Positions 36,308-47,207 of a stretch of DNA of 64,000 bases are shown piece after piece. Location of the stretch: positions 1-64,000 of the forward strand of contig JAPOWV010000066.1 of NCBI GenBank assembly GCA_026707445.1. Reading direction: 5' to 3'. A model generated the notes under the pieces. The model had not been told where the DNA came from. It saw nothing but the letters and a program-made list of their open reading frames with translations, and ran no database searches. How positions within the stretch are numbered: position 1 is the stretch's first letter; every line of letters begins with the position of its first letter. Position numbers and translations under genes: made by a program. The stretch is from Gammaproteobacteria bacterium. GTDB lineage: Bacteria > Pseudomonadota > Gammaproteobacteria > Steroidobacterales > Foliamicaceae.

Positions 36308-36418
36308 GGCCGCATCCGCACCTCTCCTTCCGGAACCTTGCGAGGCCAGGACGGCCGAGCAGAGCCCACAGGGATGTGCTTGCCGGCGTGTTCCGGAAGG
36401 AGAGGTGCGGATGCGGCC
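36308..36418. repeat. Perfect 28-bp inverted repeat with 55-bp loop between pilC and pilD
   Basis: The left arm 36308-36335 begins GGCCGCATCC and ends TTCCGGAA. The right arm 36391-36418 is its exact reverse complement. The loop (36336-36390) contains further short palindromes (GGCCAGG, ACAGGGATGT). On the pilus transcript this can fold into a 28-bp hairpin. No U-run follows on either strand, so it is not a plain intrinsic terminator. Confidence 0.9.
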
Positions 36419-36438
36419 GCAGGGCTGGCACGCCGCGC

Positions 36439-37638
36439 TCATATCACCGAGCCCATCCGGAAGATCGGCAGGTACATGGCCAGCACAAGGCCCCCGATCA
36501 GGACGCCGAGTATCGCCATCAGCAGTGGTTCCAGCAGCGCACCGAGGCGGGCGGCGGACGCCTGCAGTTCCTCCTCGTAGCGCTCGGCCAGGTGCCGGCA
36601 CATTTCGCTCAGTCGCCCGGTTTCCTCCCCTACGCCCAGCATCCGGACAAGTGCGGGAGGCAGCGCCTGAACATAAGCCATCGAGCGCGTGAGGCTCTGG
36701 CCCGTTTCCACGTCGTCCCGGGCCTGCCGGATGGCCGATTCGTAAACCCGGCTCCCGCAGGCGCCCGCGGCTCCGTCCAGCGCCTCGATCGCCGGCAGGC
36801 CAGCGTCCAGCAGGGTGGCCAGCGTGCGCATGAATCGCGCCAGGGCCGCGCGGGCGAAAAGTCCGCCCAGCATCGGCAGGCGCAACTTGAGCCGGTCCTC
36901 CAGCATGCGAATCCCGGGCAGGCGCTTCCGCAGCCACATTTGCGATACGACGGCCGAACCCGTCGTGAGCAGCCAGGCCAGGCCGCTGTCGCGCAATCGT
37001 TCGGAAAGGGTGACCACGAGACGGGTAAGCGGCGGAAGTCCGGCCCCGTATCCGGCGAACATGCGCTCGAACTCCGGTACGACGTAGATCAGCATCAGCC
37101 CGACCACAACGACGGCGATCCCCAGCACGGCCGCTGGGTAACTCAGCGCGGAAGACATCTTCTTTCGGATCCGCTCGCGCCTCTCCAGCCAGGTGGCCAA
37201 GCTGGCCAGCAGATCCGGCAGGCGTCCCGAACGCTCGCCCGCCGCCACCAGGCTGACATGGAGCCCGCCGAAATGCTTCGGGTGGCGCCTCAAGGCGTCA
37301 CTGAGCGAGTTGCCTGCGGCGACCTCGCGCGAGAGCGTTTCCAGTAGATCCTGCATGCGGACCTGATGCTGGCTTTCGGCCGTGATGTCCAGCGCCTGGA
37401 CAACCGGCAAGCCCGCATTGAGCACGGTGGCGAGTTCGCGCACCATGAACGCGATATCCGCCGGCCTGATAGCGCGGCGTTGACTGCGGCCCGGCCGCGA
37501 GGCGCGTACCCTGATGGGCGCAACGCCGTCGCGTTGCAGTTCCGCGCGAACATTGGCCGCGCTGATGTCCCGCCGCGAACCCTTGAGCAACCGTCCGTCA
37601 CGCGCCCGGCCTTCCCAGGAATAGGTCCTTTTGGCCAT
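36439..37638 (-). CDS. pilC: Type IV pilus inner-membrane platform protein PilC
   Basis: 399 residues of the GspF/PilC family. It anchors the pilus assembly platform to the ATPases. Two T2SSF domains occur: residues about 70-190 (FMVRELATVLNAGLPVVQAL) and about 270-390 (RTLATLLDAGLPAIEALD, YVQALPPALVRMLGVGEETG). Three hydrophobic membrane segments are visible, the last at MAILGVLIGGLVLAMYLP. The start follows the pilB stop by 1 bp. Confidence 0.95.
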   Translation of the reverse strand: MAKRTYSWEGRARDGRLLKGSRRDISAANVRAELQRDGVAPIRVRASRPGRSQRRAIRPADIAFMVRELATVLNAGLPVVQALDITAESQHQVRMQDLLETLSREVAAGNSLSDALRRHPKHFGGLHVSLVAAGERSGRLPDLLASLATWLERRERIRKKMSSALSYPAAVLGIAVVVVGLMLIYVVPEFERMFAGYGAGLPPLTRLVVTLSERLRDSGLAWLLTTGSAVVSQMWLRKRLPGIRMLEDRLKLRLPMLGGLFARAALARFMRTLATLLDAGLPAIEALDGAAGACGSRVYESAIRQARDDVETGQSLTRSMAYVQALPPALVRMLGVGEETGRLSEMCRHLAERYEEELQASAARLGALLEPLLMAILGVLIGGLVLAMYLPIFRMGSVI

Positions 37639-37639
37639 G

Positions 37640-39361
37640 TCAACCGGCGCCTGTGCCGGCCGCGGTCACACGGTTGATTTCCTCAAGGCTGGTCACGCCG
37701 TCACGGAGCTTGCGCAGTCCGGATGCGCGCAGCGTGGCAATGTTCTCGCCGTGAGCCTGGGTTTCGATGGCGGCTATCGGAGCGCCGTCCAGTATCAGTT
37801 GCCGCAGCGCCGGCGAAATCGGCATGACCTGGAACACGCCCACCCGGCCGAGGTAACCGTCGGCGCAGTGACGGCAGGCGCCACGGCCGCCTGGGCGGTA
37901 GAGCCGTGTGCCGGCGGGCAGGATGTCCTCGCCCACGCCCTGCCCGCGGAGCGCTGCCTCGCCCGCCGAATAGGGCTGCCGGCATTCGGGACACAGGCGC
38001 CGGGCGAGGCGCTGCGCCACGATCAGGTGGACCGAGGCGGCCGCGTAGGGCGGGACGTCAAGGTCGCGCAGGCGGGTCAGCGAGGCGGGGGCGTCCTCCG
38101 TGTGCAGCGTGGACAGCACGAGGTGCCCGGTCTGGGCGGCGCGCACAGCGATGGCGGCCGTTTCCGCATCGCGTATCTCGCCTACCATGATCACGTCCGG
38201 GTCCTGCCGCAGAAACGCCCGCAGCGCGCTGGCGAAGGTCAGCCCGGCGGCTCGGTTCACATTGACCTGATTGACGCCCGCAAGCTGGATTTCGCAGGGA
38301 TCCTCGACGGCGCTGATGTTGCGTTCCCTTACGTTGAGGCGTTCCAGGGCCGCGTACAGCGTCACGGTCTTGCCGCTGCCGGTGGGGCCGGTGACCAGGA
38401 TCATTCCCTGGGGACGGTCCAGCGCTGCAAGGAAGTGATCCTGCTGGCGCGCGGTCATGCCCAGTTGGTCCAATGACGGCAGCGCCGCACCCGAATCCAG
38501 GATCCGCACCACGACCTTCTCTCCATAGAGGGTCGGCAGGGTGTTCATCCGCAGGTCGACCTTGCGCCGGCTCGGCAGCCGCAGCCGCATTCTTCCGTCC
38601 TGCGGCGCGCGCCGTTCCGCGATGTCCAGCCGGGCCAGGACCTTGAGCCGCGCGCAGACCTTGGCCGCCAGCCCGGCCGGCGGCCGGGCCGCGATCCTGA
38701 GCAGGCCGTCGATGCGCACGCGCACACGGTATTCGTCCTCGTAAGGTTCGAAGTGGATGTCCGACGCCCCCTGACGTATGGCCTTGAGCAGGATGCCGTT
38801 GACGAAGCGCACAACCGGCGCCTCGTCAACGGAGGCGACGATGGCCGGATCTTCCTCCTGCGGCGCTTCGGCCTCGAACTCCATGGGCGGCAGTTCGTCC
38901 GTCAGCAAATCGCCCTCCGGCGGACCCGCGTCCGCCGACCGCAACCGCGCCGCCAGTTTCCGATGCTCCACGACGACGGCGCAGGGCTTGAGGCCCGTGC
39001 GCTGGCGCACTTCATCGAGCGCCGTGATCTGCGCCGGATCCGCAAGGCCCAGAATCAGCCTGTTCCGGTCGGCCGCGAGGGCGGCCAGGCCATGCGCGGC
39101 CAGAAAATCGTGATCGATTCCGGTAGCCGGCGTCGCCGTTTCGGCCAGCCGGTCAAGGTCGAGCAGCGGCAGGCCGAACTCGCGCGCGACCGCTCCGGTC
39201 AGCCGCGCCGCATTGACTTCCTTGCGCTCGGCCAGCCAGGCGACGAGACCCGCGCCCGAGGGACCCAACTCCTGTTCCGCCAACGCTAGGGTGTCGCGCC
39301 TGACCACGCCCAGCGCCACCAGGCGTCTGCTCAGCGGACTCGTGAGCGCGCCGTGTTCCAT
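37640..39361 (-). CDS. pilB: Type IV pilus assembly ATPase PilB
   Basis: 573-residue extension ATPase. N-terminal MshEN-like domain, then a Walker A (GPTGSGKTVTLYA), Asp box (VEDPCEIQL), Walker B (DPDVIMVGEIRD) and His box (ARLHT-like LSTLHTEDA). It keeps the four zinc-binding cysteines (LCPECRQ and ACRHCADGYLGR), unlike the T2SS ATPase in this window. It lies between pilA and pilC. Confidence 0.95.
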   Translation of the reverse strand: MEHGALTSPLSRRLVALGVVRRDTLALAEQELGPSGAGLVAWLAERKEVNAARLTGAVAREFGLPLLDLDRLAETATPATGIDHDFLAAHGLAALAADRNRLILGLADPAQITALDEVRQRTGLKPCAVVVEHRKLAARLRSADAGPPEGDLLTDELPPMEFEAEAPQEEDPAIVASVDEAPVVRFVNGILLKAIRQGASDIHFEPYEDEYRVRVRIDGLLRIAARPPAGLAAKVCARLKVLARLDIAERRAPQDGRMRLRLPSRRKVDLRMNTLPTLYGEKVVVRILDSGAALPSLDQLGMTARQQDHFLAALDRPQGMILVTGPTGSGKTVTLYAALERLNVRERNISAVEDPCEIQLAGVNQVNVNRAAGLTFASALRAFLRQDPDVIMVGEIRDAETAAIAVRAAQTGHLVLSTLHTEDAPASLTRLRDLDVPPYAAASVHLIVAQRLARRLCPECRQPYSAGEAALRGQGVGEDILPAGTRLYRPGGRGACRHCADGYLGRVGVFQVMPISPALRQLILDGAPIAAIETQAHGENIATLRASGLRKLRDGVTSLEEINRVTAAGTGAG

Positions 39362-39379
39362 GGCGACGGTGGAGGGGGA

Positions 39380-39862
39380 TCAGGAGCGGCAGGTTTGCGG
39401 CAGGTAGGAGTTCTCCAGGTCCGTAGCGGCTTCCTCTGCCCCCAGCGCTTCCCCTTCCGGGGCCGGGGCGTTGCCGCACCTCCATCGCAGGGTGGCGCCG
39501 TCATCGGCCACATACGGGGTCAGGTAGAGCACCTTGTCCCTGATGATGCGATTGGCTTCGTTACCGAAGGTGACGATTATTTCGCTGTTGACGATGTCCA
39601 CCGAGGCGACGTAACGTCCCTGCGTATCCGCCGCGTCCGTGCTCAAACCGGCTTCTTCCCGGTTTTCCGGCCCGCTGCCGCTCCCCACATAGGCTTCGGT
39701 AACGGCGTTGCGCGTCTGCACGGACAGCGCCAGGCCTTCCTGAACCTGCGCGCGTATGGTGTAGTCCTGGTAGGCAGGGATCGCCAGCGCCGCCAGAATG
39801 CCGATGATGGCGATGACGATCAGCAACTCCACCAGGGTAAATCCTTGAAATCTGCTTGACAC
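39380..39862 (-). CDS. pilA: Type IV pilin (major pilin type)
   Basis: 160-residue prepilin. It has a short basic leader MSSRFQG, cleavage before F at the G|FTLVE site with Glu at +5, then the hydrophobic helix [26 protein letters not shown]. The globular domain has Cys pair WRCGN...PQTCRS at the end, which is the D-region disulfide. A GTG start at 39862 with AAGGA 8 nt upstream gives the correct 7-residue leader; the frame is open further upstream but with no start of proper type. No clear sigma-54 promoter is seen. Adjacent to pilB. Confidence 0.92.
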   Translation of the reverse strand: MSSRFQGFTLVELLIVIAIIGILAALAIPAYQDYTIRAQVQEGLALSVQTRNAVTEAYVGSGSGPENREEAGLSTDAADTQGRYVASVDIVNSEIIVTFGNEANRIIRDKVLYLTPYVADDGATLRWRCGNAPAPEGEALGAEEAATDLENSYLPQTCRS

Positions 39863-40014
39863 GGCACTAATCCTTTTGCGCGAAAGGCCGCCAGAATAAG
39901 GCAGGCTCAGGGGGCGCGCAAGCGCGAATTCGCGTGTGTTTGAGCGCAATTTCCAGTCCCTTGTCAAGCTCGCATTGCTTGCGCGACTTTGCGCTATTGA
40001 TTCAGAATGCCCGC

Positions 40015-41175
40015 GTGAATCTGCACGAATACCAGGCAAAGGCGCTGCTGAGCCGCTACGGCGTGCCGGTGGCCCCCGGGCGGGCGGCGTCCTCGGCGGA
40101 GGAGTCCGTGGCTGCGGCAGGCGAACTCGGCGGCGACAGGTGGGTCGTCAAGGCGCAGGTGCATGCCGGAGGGCGGGGCAAGGGCGGCGGCGTGCAACTC
40201 TGCGATTCGCCCCAGGCCGTGCGGGAAGCCGCGGAACGTTTGCTTGGCGCGCGTCTCGTTACCCCGCAAACCGGCCCGGACGGGCTTCCGGTGGAGAAAG
40301 TCTACGTGGAGCAGGCCAGTTCGATCGACCGCGAGCTCTACCTGAGCCTCCTGATCGACCGGGCCGATGAGTGCGCCTGTTTCGTGGGGTCCGCCGCGGG
40401 CGGGATGGACATAGAAGAGGTCGCCCGCGTAACCCCGGAGAAAATTGCGCGGGTCAAGGTGCGGGCAGCCACTGGAATCATGCCGTATGCGGGCAGGCGC
40501 CTGGCCAAGGTATTCGGACTTGAGGGTGCGGCGGCCCGGGAAATGCATGACCTGGCCGGCGCCTTGTATCGCCTGTTCGACGAATGCGACGCAAGCCTCA
40601 TCGAGATCAATCCCCTGGTGGTCAACGGGGAGGGGAAGCTGCTGGCCCTGGATGCCAAGATCGCGGTGGAGGACAACGCGCTGTTCCGGCAGCCGGACCT
40701 GGCCGGGCTGAGGGACCCGGGGCAGGAAGACGAGTTGGAGCGCCGCGCGCAGGAAGTGGGTCTGAGCTACGTTTCGCTGGACGGCTCGATCGCCTGCATG
40801 GTGAACGGCGCCGGGCTGGCGATGGCCACCATGGACCTGATCAAGCTTCAGGGCGGCGAACCCGCCAATTTCCTGGACGTGGGAGGAGCCGCCGATTCGG
40901 CGCGGGTTGCGGCCGGCTTCCGTTTGATTCTCTCCAATCCCAGGGTTCGCGCCATTCTTGTCAACATCTTCGGCGGAATCGTGCGCTGCGACGTGATCGC
41001 GGAGGGCATTCTGCAGGCCGTGCGCGAGGCCAGCGTGGAGGTTCCGGTCATCGCCCGCCTGGAGGGTACGAATGCCGAGAGCGCGCGCGCCATGCTTGAC
41101 GGGAGCGAACTGACGGTCACGGCAGCCTCGGATCTGGCCGATGCGGCCCGCATCGCCATGGAGATGGCGGCGTGA
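40015..41175 (+). CDS. sucC: Succinyl-CoA synthetase beta subunit (ADP-forming)
   Basis: 386 residues. It makes ATP (or GTP) from succinyl-CoA in the TCA cycle. A GTG start gives [22 protein letters not shown]-grasp motifs: [31 protein letters not shown]; then the CoA-ligase half with [21 protein letters not shown] and [11 protein letters not shown]. The stop overlaps the sucD start. Divergent from the pilin gene. Confidence 0.95.
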   Translation: MNLHEYQAKALLSRYGVPVAPGRAASSAEESVAAAGELGGDRWVVKAQVHAGGRGKGGGVQLCDSPQAVREAAERLLGARLVTPQTGPDGLPVEKVYVEQASSIDRELYLSLLIDRADECACFVGSAAGGMDIEEVARVTPEKIARVKVRAATGIMPYAGRRLAKVFGLEGAAAREMHDLAGALYRLFDECDASLIEINPLVVNGEGKLLALDAKIAVEDNALFRQPDLAGLRDPGQEDELERRAQEVGLSYVSLDGSIACMVNGAGLAMATMDLIKLQGGEPANFLDVGGAADSARVAAGFRLILSNPRVRAILVNIFGGIVRCDVIAEGILQAVREASVEVPVIARLEGTNAESARAMLDGSELTVTAASDLADAARIAMEMAA

Positions 41176-42041
41176 GCATCCTGGTCGATTCATCCACGCG
41201 GGCGATCTGCCAGGGATTGACCGGCCGCCAGGGCCGCTTCCACGCCGAGCAGTGCCTGGATTACGGCACGCGCATCCTTGCCGGCGTGACCCCGGGACGG
41301 GGCGGCCAGGAATGCCTGGGGCTGCCGGTGTTCGATACGGCCGAGGAGGCCGTGCGGGCGACCGGCGCCGACACCAGCCTGGTGTTCGTTCCCGCGCCCG
41401 CCGCCGCCGATGCGATCATGGCCGCCGCCGACGCCGGCATCCGCCTGATCGTCTGCATCACCGAGGGGGTTCCGGTCCTCGACATGGTGCGCATCAAGGC
41501 GGCGCTCAAGTCCTTTGATTGCCGTCTGCTCGGTCCCAACTGTCCGGGCGTGATCACACCGGGTCAATGCAAGCTGGGCATCATGCCCGGCTTTATCCAC
41601 GAGCCGGGCCGCATCGGCATTATTTCCCGCTCCGGAACGCTGACCTACGAAGTAGTGCACCAGACCACCGCGCACGGCCTGGGGCAGACGAGTTGCGTCG
41701 GCATCGGCGGCGACCCCGTGCGCGGCCTGAATTTCATCGACTGCCTGGAAATGTTCGAGCGGGACCCGGAAACGGAAGGAATCGTCATGGTGGGCGAGAT
41801 CGGCGGCGCCGACGAGGAGAAGGCCGCCGAATACATCTCGAGCGAGGTGTCCAAGCCGGTCGTGGCCTATATTGCCGGCGTTACCGCGCCTCCAGGGAAA
41901 CGAATGGGTCATGCGGGCGCGATCGTCGCCGGCGGGCAGGGCACGGCGGAAGCCAAATACGAGGCGCTTCTGGCCGCCGGGGTTGCCGTGACCCGTTCCC
42001 CCGCGGAGATCGGCGCGACCATGGCCAGGGCGCTGGCCTAG
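41172..42041 (+). CDS. sucD: Succinyl-CoA synthetase alpha subunit
   Basis: 289 residues from a GTG that overlaps the sucC stop. CoA-binding motif [24 protein letters not shown], then the phosphohistidine segment around [14 protein letters not shown] (active-site His). LLGPNCPG is the ligase motif. It completes the TCA enzyme with SucC. A short gap precedes nadE. Confidence 0.96.
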   Translation: MSILVDSSTRAICQGLTGRQGRFHAEQCLDYGTRILAGVTPGRGGQECLGLPVFDTAEEAVRATGADTSLVFVPAPAAADAIMAAADAGIRLIVCITEGVPVLDMVRIKAALKSFDCRLLGPNCPGVITPGQCKLGIMPGFIHEPGRIGIISRSGTLTYEVVHQTTAHGLGQTSCVGIGGDPVRGLNFIDCLEMFERDPETEGIVMVGEIGGADEEKAAEYISSEVSKPVVAYIAGVTAPPGKRMGHAGAIVAGGQGTAEAKYEALLAAGVAVTRSPAEIGATMARALA

Positions 42042-42058
42042 CCTCAGTTGTTGGCGCC

Positions 42059-43687
42059 ATGAAGATCGCCCTGGCGCAACTCAACCTCCTGGTGGGCGAC
42101 GTGCCCGGAAACGTGGACCGCATTCTGGGCGCGATCGACGAGGCGCGGTCGGCCGGAGCCGGACTGGTTGCGTTTTCGGAACTGGCCCTGTGCGGCTATC
42201 CCCCGGAAGACCTGCTGTTTCACGCCGGCTTGCGCGACGATCTTGCCGCCGGAATCCGGCAGGTGCGGGACGCTGCGTGCGGCATTGCGGTCGTGATCGG
42301 CTACCCGCACCGGGAGGATGGCCGCTGGTTCAACGCCGCCGCTCTTTTCGCCGAAGGCCGCCGGCTTCACCTGCACCGCAAGAACGTGCTGCCCAACTAT
42401 CGCGTATTTGACGAGCGCCGTTACTTTGCGCCGGGCACGGAAGCGGACTGCGTGGACCTGGACGGGTTGAGGCTGGGCCTTGCGGTTTGCGAAGACGTAT
42501 GGGAACCCGAAGTGCCCAGGCGCCTGGCGGACGGCGGCGCGCAGTTGATCATTGTGACGAACGGCTCGCCGTACGAACTGGGCAAGCAGCCGCAGCGCGA
42601 GAAGCTGCTGGCGCAGCGCGCCTCGGAGACCGGCGTGCCCTTCGCCTACGTCAACCAGGTGGGAGGGCAGGACGAGCTGGTTTTCGACGGCGCCTCCTGC
42701 GTGATTGACGGCTCGGGCCGGCCCTGCGTTCGCGCCGATGCATTTGCGGAAGGCTTGTGGTACTGCCGGCTGGATACGTCCGACGGCGCGCCGGCGAAGC
42801 CCCGTCGAGGAGATCTGGCCGCCTTCATGCCGGAAGACGAGGAGGTCTACCGCGCGCTTGTTGCGGGGATTCGCGACTACGTGCGAAAGAGCGGCTTCGA
42901 GAACGTGGTCCTGGGACTTTCGGGCGGTATCGATTCGGCGCTCACGCTTGCTCTGGCGGTGGACGCCCTCGGTGCGGACCGCGTGCTTGCGGTGATGATG
43001 CCGTATCGCTACACGCTCCCCATGAGCCTCGAGGAGGCCGAAAGTCAGGCCAGGGCCCTGGGCGCGCAGTACGAGGTGCTGCCCATCTCCGGGATGGTCG
43101 AGGCGATGCGGGACACGCTCGCGGAATTGTTTGCGGGTCTTCCGGAGGACGTGACCGAGGAGAACATCCAGTCGCGCTGCCGCGGCATGCTGCTGATGGC
43201 GATATCGAACAAGCAGGGGCGACTGGTGCTGGCCACCGGCAACAAGAGCGAGTACGCGGTCGGCTACGCGACGCTGTACGGCGACATGGCGGGCGGATTC
43301 GCCCCGCTGAAAGACTGCACCAAGACCCGCGTGTATCGCCTGGCGCGCTACCGGAACACGCTGTCGCCGGCGATTCCGCGGCGCGTCATCGAACGGCCTC
43401 CCACCGCCGAACTCCGCCCCGGGCAACTCGACAGCGACTCGCTGCCCCCGTACGAAGTGCTGGACGAGGTGCTGGACGCGCTGATGCTGGAAGACCTCTC
43501 GGTGAAACACATCGCCGACCGCGGCTTCGACCCGGGCGTCGTGCGCCAGGTGCTGGACCGGGTGCGGCTGAGCGAATACAAGCGCCGGCAGGCGCCGCCG
43601 GGGGTGCGCGTAACCCAGCGCGCCTTCGGCCGCGACTGGCGCTATCCCATCGTTTCCGGCTACCGCCCCTCCCGCACCGACGATTAG
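42059..43687 (+). CDS. nadE: Glutamine-dependent NAD+ synthetase
   Basis: 542 residues. It makes NAD from deamido-NAD, ATP and glutamine. The N-terminal nitrilase domain has the Glu-Lys-Cys triad (FSELALCGYPPED, HRKNVLPNY, LAVCEDVWEP). The C-terminal synthetase domain has the P-loop GLSGGIDSALTLALAVDALG and ATGNKSEYAVGYATLYGD. The ATG at 42059 starts directly at the nitrilase domain. It is placed after sucD in several gammaproteobacteria. Confidence 0.94.
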   Translation: MKIALAQLNLLVGDVPGNVDRILGAIDEARSAGAGLVAFSELALCGYPPEDLLFHAGLRDDLAAGIRQVRDAACGIAVVIGYPHREDGRWFNAAALFAEGRRLHLHRKNVLPNYRVFDERRYFAPGTEADCVDLDGLRLGLAVCEDVWEPEVPRRLADGGAQLIIVTNGSPYELGKQPQREKLLAQRASETGVPFAYVNQVGGQDELVFDGASCVIDGSGRPCVRADAFAEGLWYCRLDTSDGAPAKPRRGDLAAFMPEDEEVYRALVAGIRDYVRKSGFENVVLGLSGGIDSALTLALAVDALGADRVLAVMMPYRYTLPMSLEEAESQARALGAQYEVLPISGMVEAMRDTLAELFAGLPEDVTEENIQSRCRGMLLMAISNKQGRLVLATGNKSEYAVGYATLYGDMAGGFAPLKDCTKTRVYRLARYRNTLSPAIPRRVIERPPTAELRPGQLDSDSLPPYEVLDEVLDALMLEDLSVKHIADRGFDPGVVRQVLDRVRLSEYKRRQAPPGVRVTQRAFGRDWRYPIVSGYRPSRTDD

Positions 43688-43709
43688 GGCGTAGTGCCAA
43701 CACGCCCTA
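43685..43709. terminator. Hairpin spanning the stop codons of nadE and maf
   Basis: TAGGGCGT (43685-43692) and ACGCCCTA (43702-43709) form a perfect 8-bp stem with a 9-nt loop. The left arm starts with the nadE TAG and the right arm contains the maf stop (TAG on the minus strand). It lies exactly between two convergent genes, which fits a bidirectional hairpin, but no U-run is seen on either side. Confidence 0.5.
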
Positions 43710-44270
43710 GTCCAGGGGCAGGACCGAGGCCAGCCAGATCAGCGGCAGGCCGACGATGGCGGTGGGGTCGGCCGTCTCCAGCGCTTCGAGCAGCAGCGGC
43801 CCGGCGCCCTCGGCGCGAAACGCGGCCGTGCAGTCGTAGGGCGCATCCAGGGTGAGATAGCGCTCCACCAGCGCCCGATCAAGCGGCCGGAACCGCGCCA
43901 CCGTAAGGTCCGTATGGGCATGAGCGTTCCCCCCGGGGTCCAGGACGCAAACGGCCGTGTGGAATCTGAGCGCCCGGCCGGAGAATGACATCAACATCGC
44001 CTGCGCCCGCTCCGCGGTGGGCTGTTTGCCCACGGCGCGGCCGTCCATTTCGGCCAACTGGTCCGCGCCGATCACCCAGGCGCCGGCATGGCGCGGCGCG
44101 ACCTCGCGGGCTTTCGCCTCGGCCAGCCGCGCCGCCTGCCCGCGCGGGCTTTCCCCGGCGAGCGGACTTTCATCGATGCCGGATGGGTCGGTCACGAAAT
44201 CGCCGACCAGCCGTGAGAGCAACTGGCGCTTGTACGGTGATTGCGTCGCCAGCACGATCCTTGATGTCAT
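43707..44270 (-). CDS. yceF: Maf-family nucleotide pyrophosphatase (YceF-like)
   Basis: 187 residues. Maf proteins hydrolyse modified NTPs; the YceF group prefers m7GTP. N-terminal RIVLATQSPYKRQLL and the GADQLAEMDGRAVGKQP motif (Asp-Gln pattern of YceF) support this subgroup, together with IVGLPLIWL at the end. It is divergent from yceD-rpmF-plsX, a typical gammaproteobacterial placement. Confidence 0.88.
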   Translation of the reverse strand: MTSRIVLATQSPYKRQLLSRLVGDFVTDPSGIDESPLAGESPRGQAARLAEAKAREVAPRHAGAWVIGADQLAEMDGRAVGKQPTAERAQAMLMSFSGRALRFHTAVCVLDPGGNAHAHTDLTVARFRPLDRALVERYLTLDAPYDCTAAFRAEGAGPLLLEALETADPTAIVGLPLIWLASVLPLD

Positions 44271-44287
44271 TCAAATAACCCGCTGAA

Positions 44288-44317
44288 TTGACAGCGTAAA
44301 GACTGCTTCCCTATGAT
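44288..44317 (+). promoter_or_regulatory. Sigma-70 promoter of the yceD-rpmF-plsX-fabH operon
   Basis: TTGACA at 44288-44293 is a perfect -35 box, and TATGAT at 44312-44317 is a near-perfect -10, with an 18-bp spacer. It lies in the divergent region between yceF (maf) and yceD, 62 bp upstream of the yceD start. Confidence 0.8.
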
Positions 44318-44379
44318 AGCGGCCCCCGCTTCTTTCGTCATTTCCCGAAGTTCCGGCACAGCACACCAGGGCCAGCAGT

Positions 44380-44889
44380 GTGATTCAGCGTAACGCCATT
44401 GCATTTCGAAAGCTGTGTGAGTGGGCCGGGCGCCGCCATAGCGTAGAAACCACGTTTGCCGTGGGCGACTCCGCCCGTCTGTCCGACCTGTGTCAGGACA
44501 GCGGGCTGGCCGAGCCGCTGAATGCAAGCTGGACCTTCGAGCTGGGACTGGAGGGCTTTCCACTCGTGCGCGTGCGTGCCGCCGGCGCGCTCAAGCTCAA
44601 ATGCCAGCGCTGCCTGGCGCCGGTGCGGCTGCCCGTCGAGGTGGATTGCAGGCTCACCATAGTAGCCGGCGAAAACGAGATTCGAGACGTAGCTTCGCCC
44701 TACGACACCGTGGTGGCCGGTCCGGGAGGGCTGGCGCTGGGTACAATATTGGAGGATGAGATATTGACCAGCTTGCCCCTGGCGCCCGTACACGATGGGT
44801 GTACGGTCTCGGGGGAAGCGGAAACCCACTCATCGCCGGATGCAAGCCGGCCGCTGGCCGGTTTGGGGGCCCTGCTTCGGCAAGAGTAG
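44380..44889 (+). CDS. yceD: YceD/DUF177 23S rRNA-accumulation protein
   Basis: 169 residues from a GTG start. The core motif is LKCQRCLAPVRLPVEV with the CxxC typical of DUF177. The C-terminal segment ILEDEILTSLPLAPVH is the conserved DE-rich loop. It is the usual gene ahead of rpmF and aids 23S rRNA or ribosome maturation. A consensus sigma-70 promoter precedes it. Confidence 0.9.
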   Translation: MIQRNAIAFRKLCEWAGRRHSVETTFAVGDSARLSDLCQDSGLAEPLNASWTFELGLEGFPLVRVRAAGALKLKCQRCLAPVRLPVEVDCRLTIVAGENEIRDVASPYDTVVAGPGGLALGTILEDEILTSLPLAPVHDGCTVSGEAETHSSPDASRPLAGLGALLRQE

Positions 44890-44928
44890 ATTTAACCGCA
44901 CTTTGGGCCTGTTCCAAGGGGTATGACA

Positions 44929-45132
44929 ATGGCAGTTCAACAAAACCGCAAATCGCGCTCACGCCGGGACATGCGCCGGTCGCATCACGCGCTGGGGCGC
45001 CCGACTCTTTCCATGGATCCCGAGACCGGCGAGTTGCACCGCCGCCACCATATTGCGCCCGACGGCTTCTACCGGGGGCGCGAGATCATTCCGCCTCCCC
45101 CGGAGACGGACGAGGAGGAGATGGAAGGCTGA
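44929..45132 (+). CDS. rpmF: 50S ribosomal protein L32
   Basis: 67 residues. [22 protein letters not shown] is the L32 N-terminus (written here as the segment through residue 22). I use the second ATG (44929) because L32 starts MAVQQNRK; it has AAGGGG upstream at good spacing, and an ATG two codons earlier (44923) is less likely. The C-terminus is acidic (ETDEEEMEG), which is longer than in E. coli. It lacks the zinc CxxC found in some L32 forms. Confidence 0.95.
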   Translation: MAVQQNRKSRSRRDMRRSHHALGRPTLSMDPETGELHRRHHIAPDGFYRGREIIPPPPETDEEEMEG

Positions 45133-45213
45133 CCCCGCGCGTTCGCGCCGGGCTGCGGCGATCGTGATTCACACGGCAGCGGTCGTTCGACCTACGCAGG
45201 CCGGGCGTTTTCC

Positions 45214-46199
45214 ATGAGCAAGCTGGTAACCATCGCAGTGGACGCCATGAGTGGCGACCTGGGTCCGGCCGTAGCGGTGCGGGGCAGTCTGGAAATGCTC
45301 CGCAATCGCGAGGAGTTGCGTTTGATCCTGGTGGGCGACGCGGATACCGTGCGGCGCAACCTGGGCCGGCTGGGAAAGGAGTCCAGGCGCGTGGAGATAC
45401 ACCATGCGGAGCAGGTGGTGTCGATGGAAGACACGCCGTCCGAGGCACTGCGGCGCAAGAAGCGCTCCTCGATGCGCGTGGCCCTGGAACTTGCCCGTTC
45501 CGGCGAGGCGCAGGCCTGTGTCAGTGCCGGCAATACGGGGGCCCTCATGGCGATCGGACGGCTGATCCTCAGGATGCTTCCCGGAATCGACCGGCCGGCC
45601 ATCCTGGTCGCGCTGCCGACGCTAAAGGGCGCCTGCTACATGCTGGATCTCGGCGCCAATCCCGTATGCACGCCTACGCACCTGCTCCAGTTTGCGGTGA
45701 TGGGCTCGGTGATCGCTTCGATCAACAATGTCGAGAGCCCTGCGATCCGATTGCTGAACAACGGCGAAGAGGAAATCAAGGGCATCGAGACGGTGCAGGC
45801 CGCCGGCGCCTTGCTCAGCGACAGCCACCTCAACTATCACGGCTTCGTGGAACCGAACGATGTCTTCAAGCACCGTGCGGACGTAGTCGTGTGCGACGGC
45901 TTTACCGGGAATATCGCGCTCAAGACCATGGAAGGTTCGGCGCAGTTCGTATACGCGCAGATGAAGTCGTATTTTCAGACCGGATGGCTCAGCCGCGCAT
46001 ACGGGCTGGCGTGCTGGCCTTTTCTCTACACCATCAAGAAACGGCTGGATCCGAACCGCCACAACGGGGCGGCCCTTGTGGGGCTGAACGGCATCGTGAT
46101 CAAGAGCCATGGCGCCAGCAACGAGGTGGGCTGGCAGCAGGCCATACAGTTGGCCATGCGCGAGGTGGCGAAAGGTTTGAACGAGCGGATCCAGGGCGT

Positions 46200-46221
<22 letters not shown>
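45214..46221 (+). CDS. plsX: Phosphate acyltransferase PlsX
   Basis: 335 residues. PlsX converts acyl-ACP to acyl-phosphate to start phospholipid synthesis. TIAVDAMSGDLGP is the diagnostic N-terminus, then SAGNTGALMA, DLGANPVC, VCDGFTGNIALKTMEG and a hydrophobic helix near TGWLSRAYGLACWPF. It belongs to rpmF-plsX-fabH; its 3' end overlaps fabH by 22 bp. Confidence 0.96.

Positions 46222-47206
<985 letters not shown>

Positions 47207-47207
<1 letters not shown>

Noticed and set aside
39863..40014. Sigma-54 promoter for pilA
   Set aside because: No GG-N10-GC pair with a TGGCAC/TTGCA pattern is found on the minus strand at a sensible distance.
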